From an uncultured Mollicutes bacterium (lineage in GTDB: Bacteria > Bacillota_I > Bacilli_A > ML615J-28 > CAG-313): DNA of 30,545 nucleotides. Under the pieces are notes generated by a model. It saw nothing but the letters and a program-made list of their open reading frames with translations. It made no database searches and was not told the DNA's origin. The position numbers and the translations under genes were made by a program. Location: assembly GCA_900548675.1 (NCBI GenBank), contig URLJ01000014.1, forward strand, positions 1 to 30,545, in the 5' to 3' direction. Each line of letters starts with the position of its first letter. Within the stretch, counting starts at the first letter, position 1. Below, one piece after another: positions 16,174-24,614 of the stretch.

Positions 16174-17490
16174 ATGACGTGGTTAGTGTTATTGTTATTA
16201 GTAGCTTGTATAATAGTAGAAGCTGTAGTAGTTTTAAAAACGGTTGATATTACTTTAATTGCTAAAGGTAAACCAAGCTTCATCAAAAAAGAGTGGGAAA
16301 AACCCCGTACAAAAGTAATTACTTCATCTTTAATTTCTATCATTATTGGGTTGTTGGTAGGTTGTATCATCATTATATGCTTCTGCAAAGGTAGTTTTAA
16401 GCAAGCTTATGAAGGTATTCAATTAATATTTTCAGGCGTATTTGCTTTAGGTAAAAACGCTAATGGTCAAATAATATATGGGTTTAACTCAACTAACATC
16501 GGTAATATGTTATTTAACGCAATGCCTTTAGTAATGACAGGTTTAAGCGTAGCTTTAGCATTTAAAACAGGATTATTCAACATTGGAGCACCTGGACAAT
16601 ACTTAATGGGAACAGCTGCATCTTTGATTATCGCGTTAGCTATTCCAACAAGTGTTGTTCCAAGTTTCATTGTATGGATTTTAGCTTTCCTTGGAGCAAT
16701 GATAGCAGGAGGACTTTGGGGATCAATTTCGGGATTTTTTAAAGCGTTCCTCAATGTCAATGAAGTAATAACTTGTATTATGGCAAACTGGATTGCAGCT
16801 AACTTTGTTTCTTATCTATTTGATTCAAATATTGGACCATTTAAATGGTGCCTTGATCCTAGCAACACAAAGAACTCTGTTTATGTATATCAAACAACTC
16901 ATAATAATGTTGCGACAAGCAAAATGGGCTTAGATTTAATATTCCCTAACTCACAAGTTAATGGTGGAATTATCATCGCTATTGTTATAGCAGTATTAGT
17001 ATTCATCATCATTAATAAAACAACTTTTGGATATGAATTAAAAGCTTGCGGTAGTAATCGTGATGCTGCTAAATATGCAGGTATCAATGCGAAACGTAAT
17101 ATCGTTTTATCGATGGTAATGGCAGGTGCTTTAGCAGGAGCTGGGGCTGCATTATATTACTTATCAGGTAATACTGAATTCTATGCTCAAACATACCAAA
17201 CACTTCCTGTAACAGGATTTAATGGTATACCAGTCGCTCTTCTTGCGATGAACAGTCCTATTGGGGTAATTTTCTCATCAATCTTTATGGCGTATCTTGA
17301 TGTAGCTGGTATGCAGTTAAAATATCTTACAGCTTATAACGAACACATCACAAGTGTTGTAGCTGCTATCATCGTATACTTTAGTGCATTCTCATTAATC
17401 ATTAGAGAATACCTAAGCAATAGTAAAAACTTTACATGGTTAAAGAAAATCTTCAGTAAGAAAAATGCGAAAAAGGAGGATGTAGAATAA
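16174..17490 (+). CDS. ABC nucleoside transporter permease (NupP/YufP-like)
   Basis: 438 residues with about ten membrane segments, of the BPD_transp_2 permease family. Recognisable parts are ALAFKTGLFNIGAPGQYLMG (about 125-145), the EVITCIMANW stretch and ELKACGSNRDAAKYAGIN (about 287-304), the cytoplasmic coupling-helix region of this family. An N-terminal hydrophobic helix and a short KKE-rich tail are present. The ATG follows GAGGAAGAA. The stop overlaps the next permease by one base. With the second permease it should form the heterodimeric pore of the nucleoside importer. Confidence 0.9.
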   Translation: MTWLVLLLLVACIIVEAVVVLKTVDITLIAKGKPSFIKKEWEKPRTKVITSSLISIIIGLLVGCIIIICFCKGSFKQAYEGIQLIFSGVFALGKNANGQIIYGFNSTNIGNMLFNAMPLVMTGLSVALAFKTGLFNIGAPGQYLMGTAASLIIALAIPTSVVPSFIVWILAFLGAMIAGGLWGSISGFFKAFLNVNEVITCIMANWIAANFVSYLFDSNIGPFKWCLDPSNTKNSVYVYQTTHNNVATSKMGLDLIFPNSQVNGGIIIAIVIAVLVFIIINKTTFGYELKACGSNRDAAKYAGINAKRNIVLSMVMAGALAGAGAALYYLSGNTEFYAQTYQTLPVTGFNGIPVALLAMNSPIGVIFSSIFMAYLDVAGMQLKYLTAYNEHITSVVAAIIVYFSAFSLIIREYLSNSKNFTWLKKIFSKKNAKKEDVE

Positions 17491-18509
17491 TGGTATATTT
17501 TGTTCAACAAACATTAACTTTTGCACTTCCTTTGATGATAGTTGCTTTGGCAGGGGTATTCGCTGAAAGAAGTGGTATTATCAATATTGCACTTGAAGGT
17601 ATTATGGTTTTTGGTGCTTTCATTGGTGTAATTGTAATTAGATACTTAGCACCACTTGGCTTTACACATGAAAATGGTCAATTGTTATTGTTAATCGCAA
17701 TTTTAGCATCAACCATAGGTGGAGCACTATTTGCCCTTCTTTTGGCCTTTGCTTCAATTAATTTAAAAGCCGATCAAACGATTGGTGGTACGGCGCTTAA
17801 TTTATTAGCCCCAGCTATCGTTCTTTTCTTAATTTATACAATTAATCAACAAAACTCATTAGGTATTGTAACTGATACATTTAGAACCGAACCAGCTACT
17901 TTATTTATGTTGAGTTATAAAGATTTTGGTTTCAAAACCGATTTAGGAATGAACACATTGCAACAAATTCTATTCACTAAAATATACCCAACAACGTATT
18001 ATGCAATAGCGGTATTTGCAATTTTATCGGTTGTATTATATTTTACTAAATTTGGTTTACGCCTTCGTTCATGTGGTGAACACCCGCAAGCAAGTAGTTC
18101 GGTAGGTATCAACGTAAACAAAATGCGTTATATCGCAACTTCGATATCGGGTGCGTTAGCAGGATTTGGAGGATTTATCTATGCTCTAACAGCTACAGGA
18201 TGCAACGTTAATGGTGATGTTGCAGGTCTTGGTTTCTTAGCCCTCGCCGTAATGATTTTTGGTAACTGGAAACCACTTAACATTGTTGGAGCAGCCCTAC
18301 TATTTGGTGCTTTAAAGTGTGTTGCCGTTGGTTACAATTACATTGATTTTAATAATGATGGTATATACTTCCTAAGTACAATAGGTATTAGTTCTCATAT
18401 ATATAGATTATTACCTTACGTAATTACACTTGTCGTTTTAGCATTCACTTCTAAACGTTCAAGGGCACCTAAGGCTGAAGGACAGCCATACGAAAAAGGT
18501 AAACGTTGA
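17490..18509 (+). CDS. ABC nucleoside transporter permease (NupQ/YufQ-like)
   Basis: 339 residues with about nine membrane segments, the second BPD_transp_2 subunit. The family pattern AGVFAERSGIINIALEGIM is near the N-terminus (about 21-39) and LRSCGEHPQASSSVGINV marks the coupling region (about 192-209). ATG overlaps the preceding TAA by one base, with AAAGGAGG upstream. The C-terminal tail is basic. Its own TGA overlaps the next ATG (TGATG). Together with the preceding ATPase and permease it makes a complete importer. Confidence 0.9.
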   Translation: MVYFVQQTLTFALPLMIVALAGVFAERSGIINIALEGIMVFGAFIGVIVIRYLAPLGFTHENGQLLLLIAILASTIGGALFALLLAFASINLKADQTIGGTALNLLAPAIVLFLIYTINQQNSLGIVTDTFRTEPATLFMLSYKDFGFKTDLGMNTLQQILFTKIYPTTYYAIAVFAILSVVLYFTKFGLRLRSCGEHPQASSSVGINVNKMRYIATSISGALAGFGGFIYALTATGCNVNGDVAGLGFLALAVMIFGNWKPLNIVGAALLFGALKCVAVGYNYIDFNNDGIYFLSTIGISSHIYRLLPYVITLVVLAFTSKRSRAPKAEGQPYEKGKR

Positions 18510-19174
18510 TGAAAAAAACTTTTATAGATATAAGTACATGGAAAGGTAAAAAACACTATGAGTGGTTTATAAGATATCCTGTACATTACTATAATGTAAC
18601 AAAAGAAATCAACATTTCCAAATTTCTTTCATACTTAAAAGGAAAAACAATTAACGATACTAAAGTATCATTCTTTATTGCATTTTTGTATATAGTAACT
18701 AAAGGCTTAAACGAAATAGAAGAAATGCATTTAAGAATTCAAAATGGTAAAGTTATCAAATACGATCTTATTAATCCTGCCTATACTATTATGACGGATG
18801 CTGGTGTGTTTGAAAACTGCGATAATGAATATGACGAAGATTTTAAAACATTTTATCTAAAAACTAAAACTGCTATTGATAAAATAAAACATGGTATCAA
18901 TGATTTTCCTTACAATAATTTGAATGAGTTTAATCAATTCTATATGACATGTTTACCATGGATCGACTTCACGGGTTTGTTTCATCCAATGCCAAATGAC
19001 GACTCAGCTTTTGTTCCTCGCATTTGTTGGAGCAAGTATTATGAAAGAAATGGCGAAACATTTATCGCGTTAAACATTCAAGTAAGTCACGCTCTAGTAG
19101 ATGGATACCCTTTATCACAGGCATTTATTAAAGTAGAGGAATACTTGAATATGCCAGAAATTTTAAAATTATAA
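18509..19174 (+). CDS. Chloramphenicol acetyltransferase-like (CatA-family) protein
   Basis: 221 residues, the length of type A CATs. The catalytic motif near the C-terminus reads SHALVDGYPL (about 193-202), matching HHxxxDG except that the first histidine is serine; the second, catalytic, histidine and the DG are kept. NQFYMTCLPWIDFTG matches the CAT substrate/fold region. Family members move acetyl from acetyl-CoA to a hydroxyl group as trimers in the cytoplasm. The start is ATG 18509, overlapping the permease TGA; a TTG lies one codon earlier. Translational coupling to nucleoside permeases is unusual, so the substrate may not be chloramphenicol. Resistance should not be assumed. Confidence 0.82.
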   Translation: MKKTFIDISTWKGKKHYEWFIRYPVHYYNVTKEINISKFLSYLKGKTINDTKVSFFIAFLYIVTKGLNEIEEMHLRIQNGKVIKYDLINPAYTIMTDAGVFENCDNEYDEDFKTFYLKTKTAIDKIKHGINDFPYNNLNEFNQFYMTCLPWIDFTGLFHPMPNDDSAFVPRICWSKYYERNGETFIALNIQVSHALVDGYPLSQAFIKVEEYLNMPEILKL

Positions 19175-19214
19175 AAAAAGAGCTTTTGATAACAACTATC
19201 AAAAGCTTTTTATT
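19174..19214. terminator. Bidirectional terminator between convergent genes
   Basis: An 11-bp perfect stem (19181-19191 with 19197-19207), flanked by A residues on the left and T residues on the right. It serves the CAT-like gene on + and the GNAT gene on -, whose stop codon lies in it. Confidence 0.85.
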
Positions 19215-19956
19215 TGTCTAGTAATTTATTAAGTAATGCCTCTTGTAAGAGATTTACGGTTATAAATTTTCCCTTGTAAAAAAGGGCATAATTATTAAAA
19301 GGGGCAGGAATCTTAAGCGCTTCAGTTCTACTAGTAATATGAATTAAATTTAAGGGAATATTTCGCTCTTTAGTAACTTTTACTGCGTCATTTATGGCCT
19401 TTAAAATAAAAGGACATTGATCACTATAATAGATGGTGAGGTCATTTGTAGAAACACTTTCTTTAAGAGCATCACTAGAAAAGGTTGGGATCGTGCCATC
19501 AAATGATAAATAAACGAGATGATAACCTGCGGCTGTATCAGGTGTTACTTTAAAGCCGTTTTTTAAAAGAAAGGCTTCGCTAGATAACCAAGCTTTTTGT
19601 TTAGTAGCCCCTAGCATACAAATTCCTAATTTGTGATTTGCTTTAGCATCATTAATCGCGTACTCAAGTAATTCTTTGCCGTACCCTTTGCCTTTAACAT
19701 CGCCCGTTACCCATAAGCAATAAATATAATAAAAGTTATCCGCAACGACAGGAACAAGAGCGTTTTCTACTTCATCATATTCGATAAAAGCAGTAACTTT
19801 ATCATCTATTTTTCTAAAAATATGATGGTGAGTAAGTTCTTTCTTTAGCCAACGTCTTTTAGTTTCTACACCCTCATGTTTAGTTTTAGTTCTAATAATA
19901 CAACATAAATGTTCGTTTTCAATATTGTCAGTATTTAGATTTATAAAGTTATTCAT
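19210..19956 (-). CDS. GNAT acetyltransferase with C-terminal YoaP-like domain
   Basis: 248 residues. Residues ~1-150 form a GNAT N-acetyltransferase; the acetyl-CoA loop is VKGKGYGKEL (about 92-101) and GFKV closes the domain. Residues ~165-248 match the YoaP-like domain, a thioredoxin-like region with YYSDQCPF in the place where thioredoxins carry CxxC; only one Cys remains. Start choice: two ATGs lie at 19962 and 19956. GAGG on the - strand directly abuts the first, but is six bases from the second, so 19956 is preferred. It is the only - strand intact gene in the window. The substrate is unknown. Confidence 0.85.
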   Translation of the reverse strand: MNNFINLNTDNIENEHLCCIIRTKTKHEGVETKRRWLKKELTHHHIFRKIDDKVTAFIEYDEVENALVPVVADNFYYIYCLWVTGDVKGKGYGKELLEYAINDAKANHKLGICMLGATKQKAWLSSEAFLLKNGFKVTPDTAAGYHLVYLSFDGTIPTFSSDALKESVSTNDLTIYYSDQCPFILKAINDAVKVTKERNIPLNLIHITSRTEALKIPAPFNNYALFYKGKFITVNLLQEALLNKLLDK

Positions 19957-19972
19957 AAACATCCTCGCGAAA

Positions 19973-19996
19973 AAAATATATTGAACAATATATTTT
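19973..19996. promoter_or_regulatory. 24-bp palindrome upstream of the GNAT/YoaP-like gene
   Basis: Perfect 11-bp arms (19973-19983 and 19986-19996) around a two-base centre, lying just upstream of the - strand ribosome site. A two-base centre disfavours an RNA hairpin and fits a protein operator. A - strand TG-preceded TATACT near 20012-20020 is a possible -10. Confidence 0.45.
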
Positions 19997-20071
19997 ATCT
20001 ATATTCTAGCGTATAGTATACACTAAAAGGTTAAAAAAAACAACGTTTTTATTATAAATATTACCAAAATG

Positions 20072-20080
20072 TGTTATAAT
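20072..20080 (+). promoter_or_regulatory. Extended -10 promoter of the M16C protease gene
   Basis: TGT followed by TATAAT at 20075-20080. No good -35 at 17 bp. The leader is about 25 bp. Confidence 0.55.
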
Positions 20081-20110
20081 AAAACAAATAGTATTAACAG
20101 GAGGTAATTT

Positions 20111-22996
20111 ATGAAAAACTATGAACTCATTAAAGAAAAATATATAAGTGAGGTTGCTTCAAATGTGAAACTTTTGAAACACTTAAAGTCGGGTGCTCGA
20201 ATACTTTTATTTGAAAATGACGATGATAATAAAGTATTTTCTGTAGGTTTTAGAACAACACCTAAAGACGATACTGGTGTTCCTCACATTCTTGAACATT
20301 CAACCTTGTGTGGTTCTAAAAAGTTCCCTGTTAAAGATCCTTTTATCGAATTGTTAAAAGGCTCGTTAAACACATTCCTTAACGCTATGACATATCCTGA
20401 TAAAACAGTATATCCTGTTGCTAGCTGTAATGACAAAGACTTTGCCAACTTGATGGAAGTATACATGGACGCGGTATTCTATCCTAATGTTTACATTCAT
20501 GAAGAAATCTTTAAACAAGAAGGTTGGCATTATGAATTAGAAAACGCTGATGCTGATGTAATCTATAATGGTGTCGTTTATAATGAAATGAAAGGGGTAT
20601 TCTCAAGCCCTGAACAAATCGTTATGAGAGAATCGCGCCACTCTTTATTTCCAGATACAACTTATGGTGTAGAATCAGGTGGTGATCCTGATGCGATACC
20701 TGATTTAACTTATGAAGAATTTAAAAACTTTCATAAGAGTTTGTATAGTCCATCTAATAGTTATATTATTTTATATGGTAAGATGAATATGGATGAAAAG
20801 TTAGAATGGCTTGATAAAGAATACTTATCAAAATTTGATACTATTAAAGTAGATTCAGACATTCCATTCCAAAAGGCTTTCAGCGCTCCAAAAGAATGTA
20901 AAGTAATGTATCCAGTAGGTAAAAGCGATTCTTTAGAAGATAAAACTTATTACTCATATAACGCAGTTATTGGAACATTTGCGGATGCTACACTTAACTT
21001 TGCTTTCCAAATCTTAGTTCACGCATTACTCGATGCCCCTGGCGCTGTTTTAAAACAAACAATTCTAGATTCTGGTATTGGCACAGATGTTTTAAGTGAT
21101 TTTGATAGCGGTATGCTTCAACCAGTATTAAGCATTATTGTTAAAGATGCTAAGAGTGGTAAAGAAAAAGAATTACAAAATATCATAAGAACAGCTATTC
21201 AAAAACTTGTCAGTGAGGGTATTGATAAAAAAGCTCTTGAGGCTGCAATTAATTACTATGAATTTAAGTATCGTGAAGCCGATTTCGGTGGTGCTCCAAA
21301 AGGATTAGTATATGCTTTAAATGCGATGGAAACATGGCTATATGATGAGGCAGATCCATTCTCAAGACTTGAATATAATGATATCTTTAAAACATTAAGA
21401 GAAAAACTTCAAACTAATTATTATGAAGAGTTATTAGATAAATATGTATTAAATAATGCTCATACAGCTTTCTTAACTGTATCACCTAGCAACACTTTAG
21501 GTGCGGAAAAAGAAAAAGCCTTAAAAGAAAAACTCGCTGCTTATAAAGCTAGTTTAACTGAAGAAGAGGTTGCAAAGTTAGTAGAAGATACTAAAAAACT
21601 AAAAGAATATCAAGCGACACCTTCAACTGAAGAAGAACTAAGAACGATTCCTCTACTTACAAGAGAAGATATTGAAGATAAAGTAGAACCACTTTATAAT
21701 GAAGAAATAGTTGTTGATGGTGTTAAAGTAATTAAACATGATATCGAAACAAATGGTATCGCTTATCTTGATTTCACATTTAACACAAAAGGTGTTCCGA
21801 CTGATCTTATTCCATATATTGGTTTACTAAAAAATGTTTTAAGTTATGTTGATACAGCTAATCATACATATCAAAACTTAACTCAAGAAATCAACATTAA
21901 TACAGGTGGTATTACCCCTAAAACACTAGCAGTATCGGTAGAAGAAAACGATGTTACACCATTATTTGTTTTTGAGACAAAAGCTCTTTTTGAAAAACTA
22001 CCTTTTGTATTTGAAACAACTAAAGAAATTATCACATCATCAAAACTTGATAATAAACGTCGTTTATTTGAAATTCTTGCAGAAAACAAATCGCAACGTC
22101 AAATGATGATGTTGGGACGTGGACATATCACAACTTTAAGTAGAGCATTATCATATATTAGAAGTAGTAGTCACTATAATGAACTTATTGATGGTGTTTC
22201 ACAATATCATTTTATTGAAAAACTATCTCAATCATTTGATGAAGTGTATGTTGATATAGTAGAAAAATTAAAACTAGTTATGAAATATATTTTCCGTAAA
22301 GAAAACTTAATTATTTCATATACAGGTAAATGTGATTCATATAAAGAACATATTAAGAGCTTTGTAGAAGGATTATGTGAAGAAGAACTTCCTAAAGGTG
22401 ATTACAAATTTGTACCAAATCTTCTCAATGAAGGATTCAAGACTCCATCTGCTGTTCAATATGTAGCACGTGCTGGAAACTTTAATGGTGCATATGAATA
22501 TACAGGAGCATTACAAGTATTTGCGATGGCACTTCGCTATGATTACTTATGGATGCAAGTAAGAGTATTAGGTGGAGCATATGGATGCATGAGCAATTTC
22601 TCTAGAAATGGTAATGTATTCTTTGTTTCATATCGAGATCCTAATCTTGAAAAAACGATGGATGTATATATGAATATACCTAACTATATTGATAACTTTA
22701 ATCCATCACAAAATGATATTACTAAGTATATTATAGGGGCAATAGGAACTCTTGATACACCACTTAGTCCTAGTGCTAAAGGTGATAAATCATTTATGGC
22801 ATACTTACAAAATACAACATATGAAGATTTAAAGAAAGAACGCCATGAAATATTAAATGTTACTCTAGATGATATCAAAGCTTTAAAACCATTAATTGAA
22901 AAAGTATTAAGTGATGATGCTTTATGTGCAATAGGTAATGAAAATAAAATAGAATCATCTACTCTATTTAAAGAAACAAAAAACTTATTTAACTAA
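20111..22996 (+). CDS. M16C-family zinc metalloprotease (insulinase/PreP-like)
   Basis: 961 residues, the length of the single-chain M16C group. The inverted zinc motif HILEH (HxxEH, about residues 58-62) is followed by a third-ligand glutamate region, YNEMKGVF (about 157-164). KFPVKDPF and NTFLNAMTYPDKTVYPV are typical of the presequence-protease type. The second, catalytically inactive half closes over the substrate in this family. There is no signal peptide. Family members degrade peptides of roughly 10-70 residues in a closed chamber. ATG follows AGGAGG by seven bases. It stands alone between its own promoter and terminator. Confidence 0.93.
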   Translation: MKNYELIKEKYISEVASNVKLLKHLKSGARILLFENDDDNKVFSVGFRTTPKDDTGVPHILEHSTLCGSKKFPVKDPFIELLKGSLNTFLNAMTYPDKTVYPVASCNDKDFANLMEVYMDAVFYPNVYIHEEIFKQEGWHYELENADADVIYNGVVYNEMKGVFSSPEQIVMRESRHSLFPDTTYGVESGGDPDAIPDLTYEEFKNFHKSLYSPSNSYIILYGKMNMDEKLEWLDKEYLSKFDTIKVDSDIPFQKAFSAPKECKVMYPVGKSDSLEDKTYYSYNAVIGTFADATLNFAFQILVHALLDAPGAVLKQTILDSGIGTDVLSDFDSGMLQPVLSIIVKDAKSGKEKELQNIIRTAIQKLVSEGIDKKALEAAINYYEFKYREADFGGAPKGLVYALNAMETWLYDEADPFSRLEYNDIFKTLREKLQTNYYEELLDKYVLNNAHTAFLTVSPSNTLGAEKEKALKEKLAAYKASLTEEEVAKLVEDTKKLKEYQATPSTEEELRTIPLLTREDIEDKVEPLYNEEIVVDGVKVIKHDIETNGIAYLDFTFNTKGVPTDLIPYIGLLKNVLSYVDTANHTYQNLTQEININTGGITPKTLAVSVEENDVTPLFVFETKALFEKLPFVFETTKEIITSSKLDNKRRLFEILAENKSQRQMMMLGRGHITTLSRALSYIRSSSHYNELIDGVSQYHFIEKLSQSFDEVYVDIVEKLKLVMKYIFRKENLIISYTGKCDSYKEHIKSFVEGLCEEELPKGDYKFVPNLLNEGFKTPSAVQYVARAGNFNGAYEYTGALQVFAMALRYDYLWMQVRVLGGAYGCMSNFSRNGNVFFVSYRDPNLEKTMDVYMNIPNYIDNFNPSQNDITKYIIGAIGTLDTPLSPSAKGDKSFMAYLQNTTYEDLKKERHEILNVTLDDIKALKPLIEKVLSDDALCAIGNENKIESSTLFKETKNLFN

Positions 22997-23004
22997 ATCA
23001 TAAA

Positions 23005-23052
23005 TAAAAAACGATAATAGTGAGAGAATCTTCAACTATTATCGTTTTTTTA
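23005..23052 (+). terminator. Intrinsic terminator
   Basis: An 11-bp stem (23011-23021 with 23035-23045) extended by A-T pairs, 13-base loop and a T run. Confidence 0.88.
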
Positions 23053-23076
23053 TGCTTTTTTATTGAAAAAGAAAAA

Positions 23077-23221
23077 AGTCAAAAAGTTATACCTTTATAA
23101 CTAACCCATTTTTAATTAAATACATGATAATTTTGGCCAAATAAACTAAATTATTAGTATCTTTTACCATTTAGTGATATAATATTAGTGGTTGTCTAAT
23201 AGTCTAAAAAGGTTATACCTT
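23077..23221. repeat. Imperfect 19-21 bp direct repeat flanking a promoter
   Basis: AGTC-AAAAAG-TTATACCTT at 23077-23095 recurs as AGTCTAAAAAGGTTATACCTT at 23201-23221, two single-base gaps apart. The copies are 124 bp apart and flank the -10 element at 23178-23183. They may be two binding sites of one regulator. Confidence 0.5.
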
Positions 23222-23228
23222 GTCAGAC
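23175..23228 (+). promoter_or_regulatory. Extended -10 promoter and leader hairpin of the TM2 gene
   Basis: TGA then TATAAT at 23178-23183. In the leader, 23202-23228 can fold as GTCT/AGAC closing an internal loop and AAGGT-TAT-ACCTT. The leader is about 95 bp, long for such a small gene. Confidence 0.45.
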
Positions 23229-23246
23229 CATAAGCAGTCACATATG

Positions 23247-23532
23247 TTTTAGGCTAATCAATAAGATAACAGGAGGAAATATATATGGCAAATTCAAACA
23301 AATCAAAAGTAGTTGCAGCATTATTATGCTTCTTTTTCGGAGGATTAGGTGTACATAGATTTTATGTAGGTAAAGTTGGAACAGGAGTTCTTTGGTTATT
23401 AACAGGTGGCCTATTTGGAATAGGTGCAATTGTAGATTTCATCATGATTTTAGTTGGCGCTTTTAAAGATAAAAACGGCAACCCAGTAAAATAGTAAATA
23501 AGTAAATAATAAATAAATAGATTAGCCTAAAA
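23247..23532. repeat. 13-bp inverted repeat flanking the TM2 gene
   Basis: TTTTAGGCTAATC at 23247-23259 and its exact reverse complement at 23520-23532 bracket the TM2 gene. Between them lie only that gene and its ribosome site. Confidence 0.5.
23285..23494 (+). CDS. TM2-domain small membrane protein
   Basis: 69 residues with two hydrophobic helices joined by a short turn. The TM2 signature is clear: FFFGGLGVHRFYVGK (about 16-30), then GVLWLLTGGLFGIGAIVDF. ATG follows AGGAGG, ten bases before it. TM2 proteins are widespread and of unknown biochemical role. Flanking repeats are described separately. Confidence 0.88.
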   Translation: MANSNKSKVVAALLCFFFGGLGVHRFYVGKVGTGVLWLLTGGLFGIGAIVDFIMILVGAFKDKNGNPVK

Positions 23533-23607
23533 TATAAATATAATAGAAGGAATATATAACAAAAGATTATTATTAAATATGATTGTTAGAGAAGAGGTAA
23601 AACTAAT

Positions 23608-24477
23608 ATAAAAAAAATATTTAATTTAACATTTTGTCTTGTAATATTATTTTTAATAACAAGTTGTACATTTGGGCCAACAAAATGTGTACATGAAGCT
23701 TCAGAGTGGATAATAGATAAAAAAGCAACATGTGAGATAGAAGGTACAAGACATAAAGAGTGTACAATATGTCATAAAATTTTAGAAGAAGAAACATATA
23801 TTTTAAGTAATCATCAATATGAATTGCGTAAAGCAAATGAAGCAACTGCTAATAAAGAAGCATATATAGATTATAGATGTATTTATTGTGATTATACAAA
23901 AACACAAATAATAGATAATTGGTCGGATTTACAAATAGATGTAGATACAATAAGAGTGTGTGATAGAGCATTTGAAGGATGTAGTAGTTTGACAAGCATA
24001 GAAATACCAAGTACTATAACGAATATAGGACTCTCTGCATTTAAAAATTGCAATAACTTAACAAGCATAACATTACCATTTGTAGGTAATGGAAGTGATC
24101 AAACGCATTTTGGATATATCTTTGAAGCGAGTTCCTATTACGATAATAGTAAGTATGTGCCATCAAGCTTAAAAGAAGTAATAATAACAGGTGGTACAAG
24201 TATAGGAAATGAAGCATTCAATGGTTTCAGTAGTCTAATAAGTATAGAAATTCCAAATAGTGTCACAAGTATAGGAAAAAGTGCATTTAGAAATTGCAGT
24301 AGTCTAACAAGTATAGAAATACCAAATAGTGTCACATATATAGGATGGAATGCATTCAGGGGATGTAGTAATCTAACTATATATTGTGAGGCTGATTCTG
24401 AGCCAAGTGGTTGGGATTTTTTTTGGAATTGTGATGACAGACCTGTTGTATGTGGATATAAAATTAAAAGAATGTAG
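23608..24477 (+). CDS. BspA-like leucine-rich-repeat lipoprotein with apparent ATA start
   Basis: 289 residues if read from ATA at 23608. The N-terminus is a textbook lipoprotein signal, x-KKIFNLTF...LITSC, with the lipidated Cys near residue 20, so the coding frame clearly begins here. No ATG, GTG or TTG precedes the signal peptide; the next TTG (23824) would remove it. GAAGAGG at 23591-23597 is ten bases before the ATA. After the signal comes a Cys/His-rich segment (CVHEASEW, ATCEIEG, HKECTICHK, YRCIYCDY), common in BspA-type surface proteins. Several LRR_5 repeats follow, of the form FxxCSSLTSIEIPNSVTSIGxxAF. It should be surface-exposed, perhaps in adhesion. It either uses a rare start codon or is a silenced allele. 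Confidence 0.75.
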   Translation: MKKIFNLTFCLVILFLITSCTFGPTKCVHEASEWIIDKKATCEIEGTRHKECTICHKILEEETYILSNHQYELRKANEATANKEAYIDYRCIYCDYTKTQIIDNWSDLQIDVDTIRVCDRAFEGCSSLTSIEIPSTITNIGLSAFKNCNNLTSITLPFVGNGSDQTHFGYIFEASSYYDNSKYVPSSLKEVIITGGTSIGNEAFNGFSSLISIEIPNSVTSIGKSAFRNCSSLTSIEIPNSVTYIGWNAFRGCSNLTIYCEADSEPSGWDFFWNCDDRPVVCGYKIKRM

Positions 24478-24487
24478 AAGTTTGCTA

Positions 24488-24567
24488 TGAAATGCACCCC
24501 ATTTCTTGGACACATTAAAAGTGTGGTATAACATAAGAAGGGGTGCTTTTTCTATGACGAAAAACAA
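24488..24567 (+). mobile_element. Probable left-end remnant of an IS3-like insertion sequence
   Basis: The segment looks like the terminal and promoter region of an IS. TGCACCCCATTTCTTGGACA is followed by TTGGAC, a 17-bp gap and TATAAC, then GAAGGGGTG and an ATG (24554) opening MTKNK before a stop within ten codons. A promoter placed right at the end and a Lys-rich transposase start are usual in IS3-family elements, and the terminal sequence resembles ends I associate with that family. No transposase body or partner end is present. This rests on recognition from memory. Confidence 0.4.
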
Positions 24568-24605
24568 AAGAGTTAACTCCTAATCAATTTAGGAAGTTAA
24601 CTCTT
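24568..24605 (-). terminator. Intrinsic terminator of a - strand pseudogene
   Basis: An 11-bp arm plus a 5-bp inner stem with one bulged A (24568-24583 with 24589-24605). On the - strand the hairpin is followed by TTTTGTTTTT, ten bases past the pseudogene stop. Confidence 0.7.
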
Positions 24606-24614
24606 AATGTTTAT

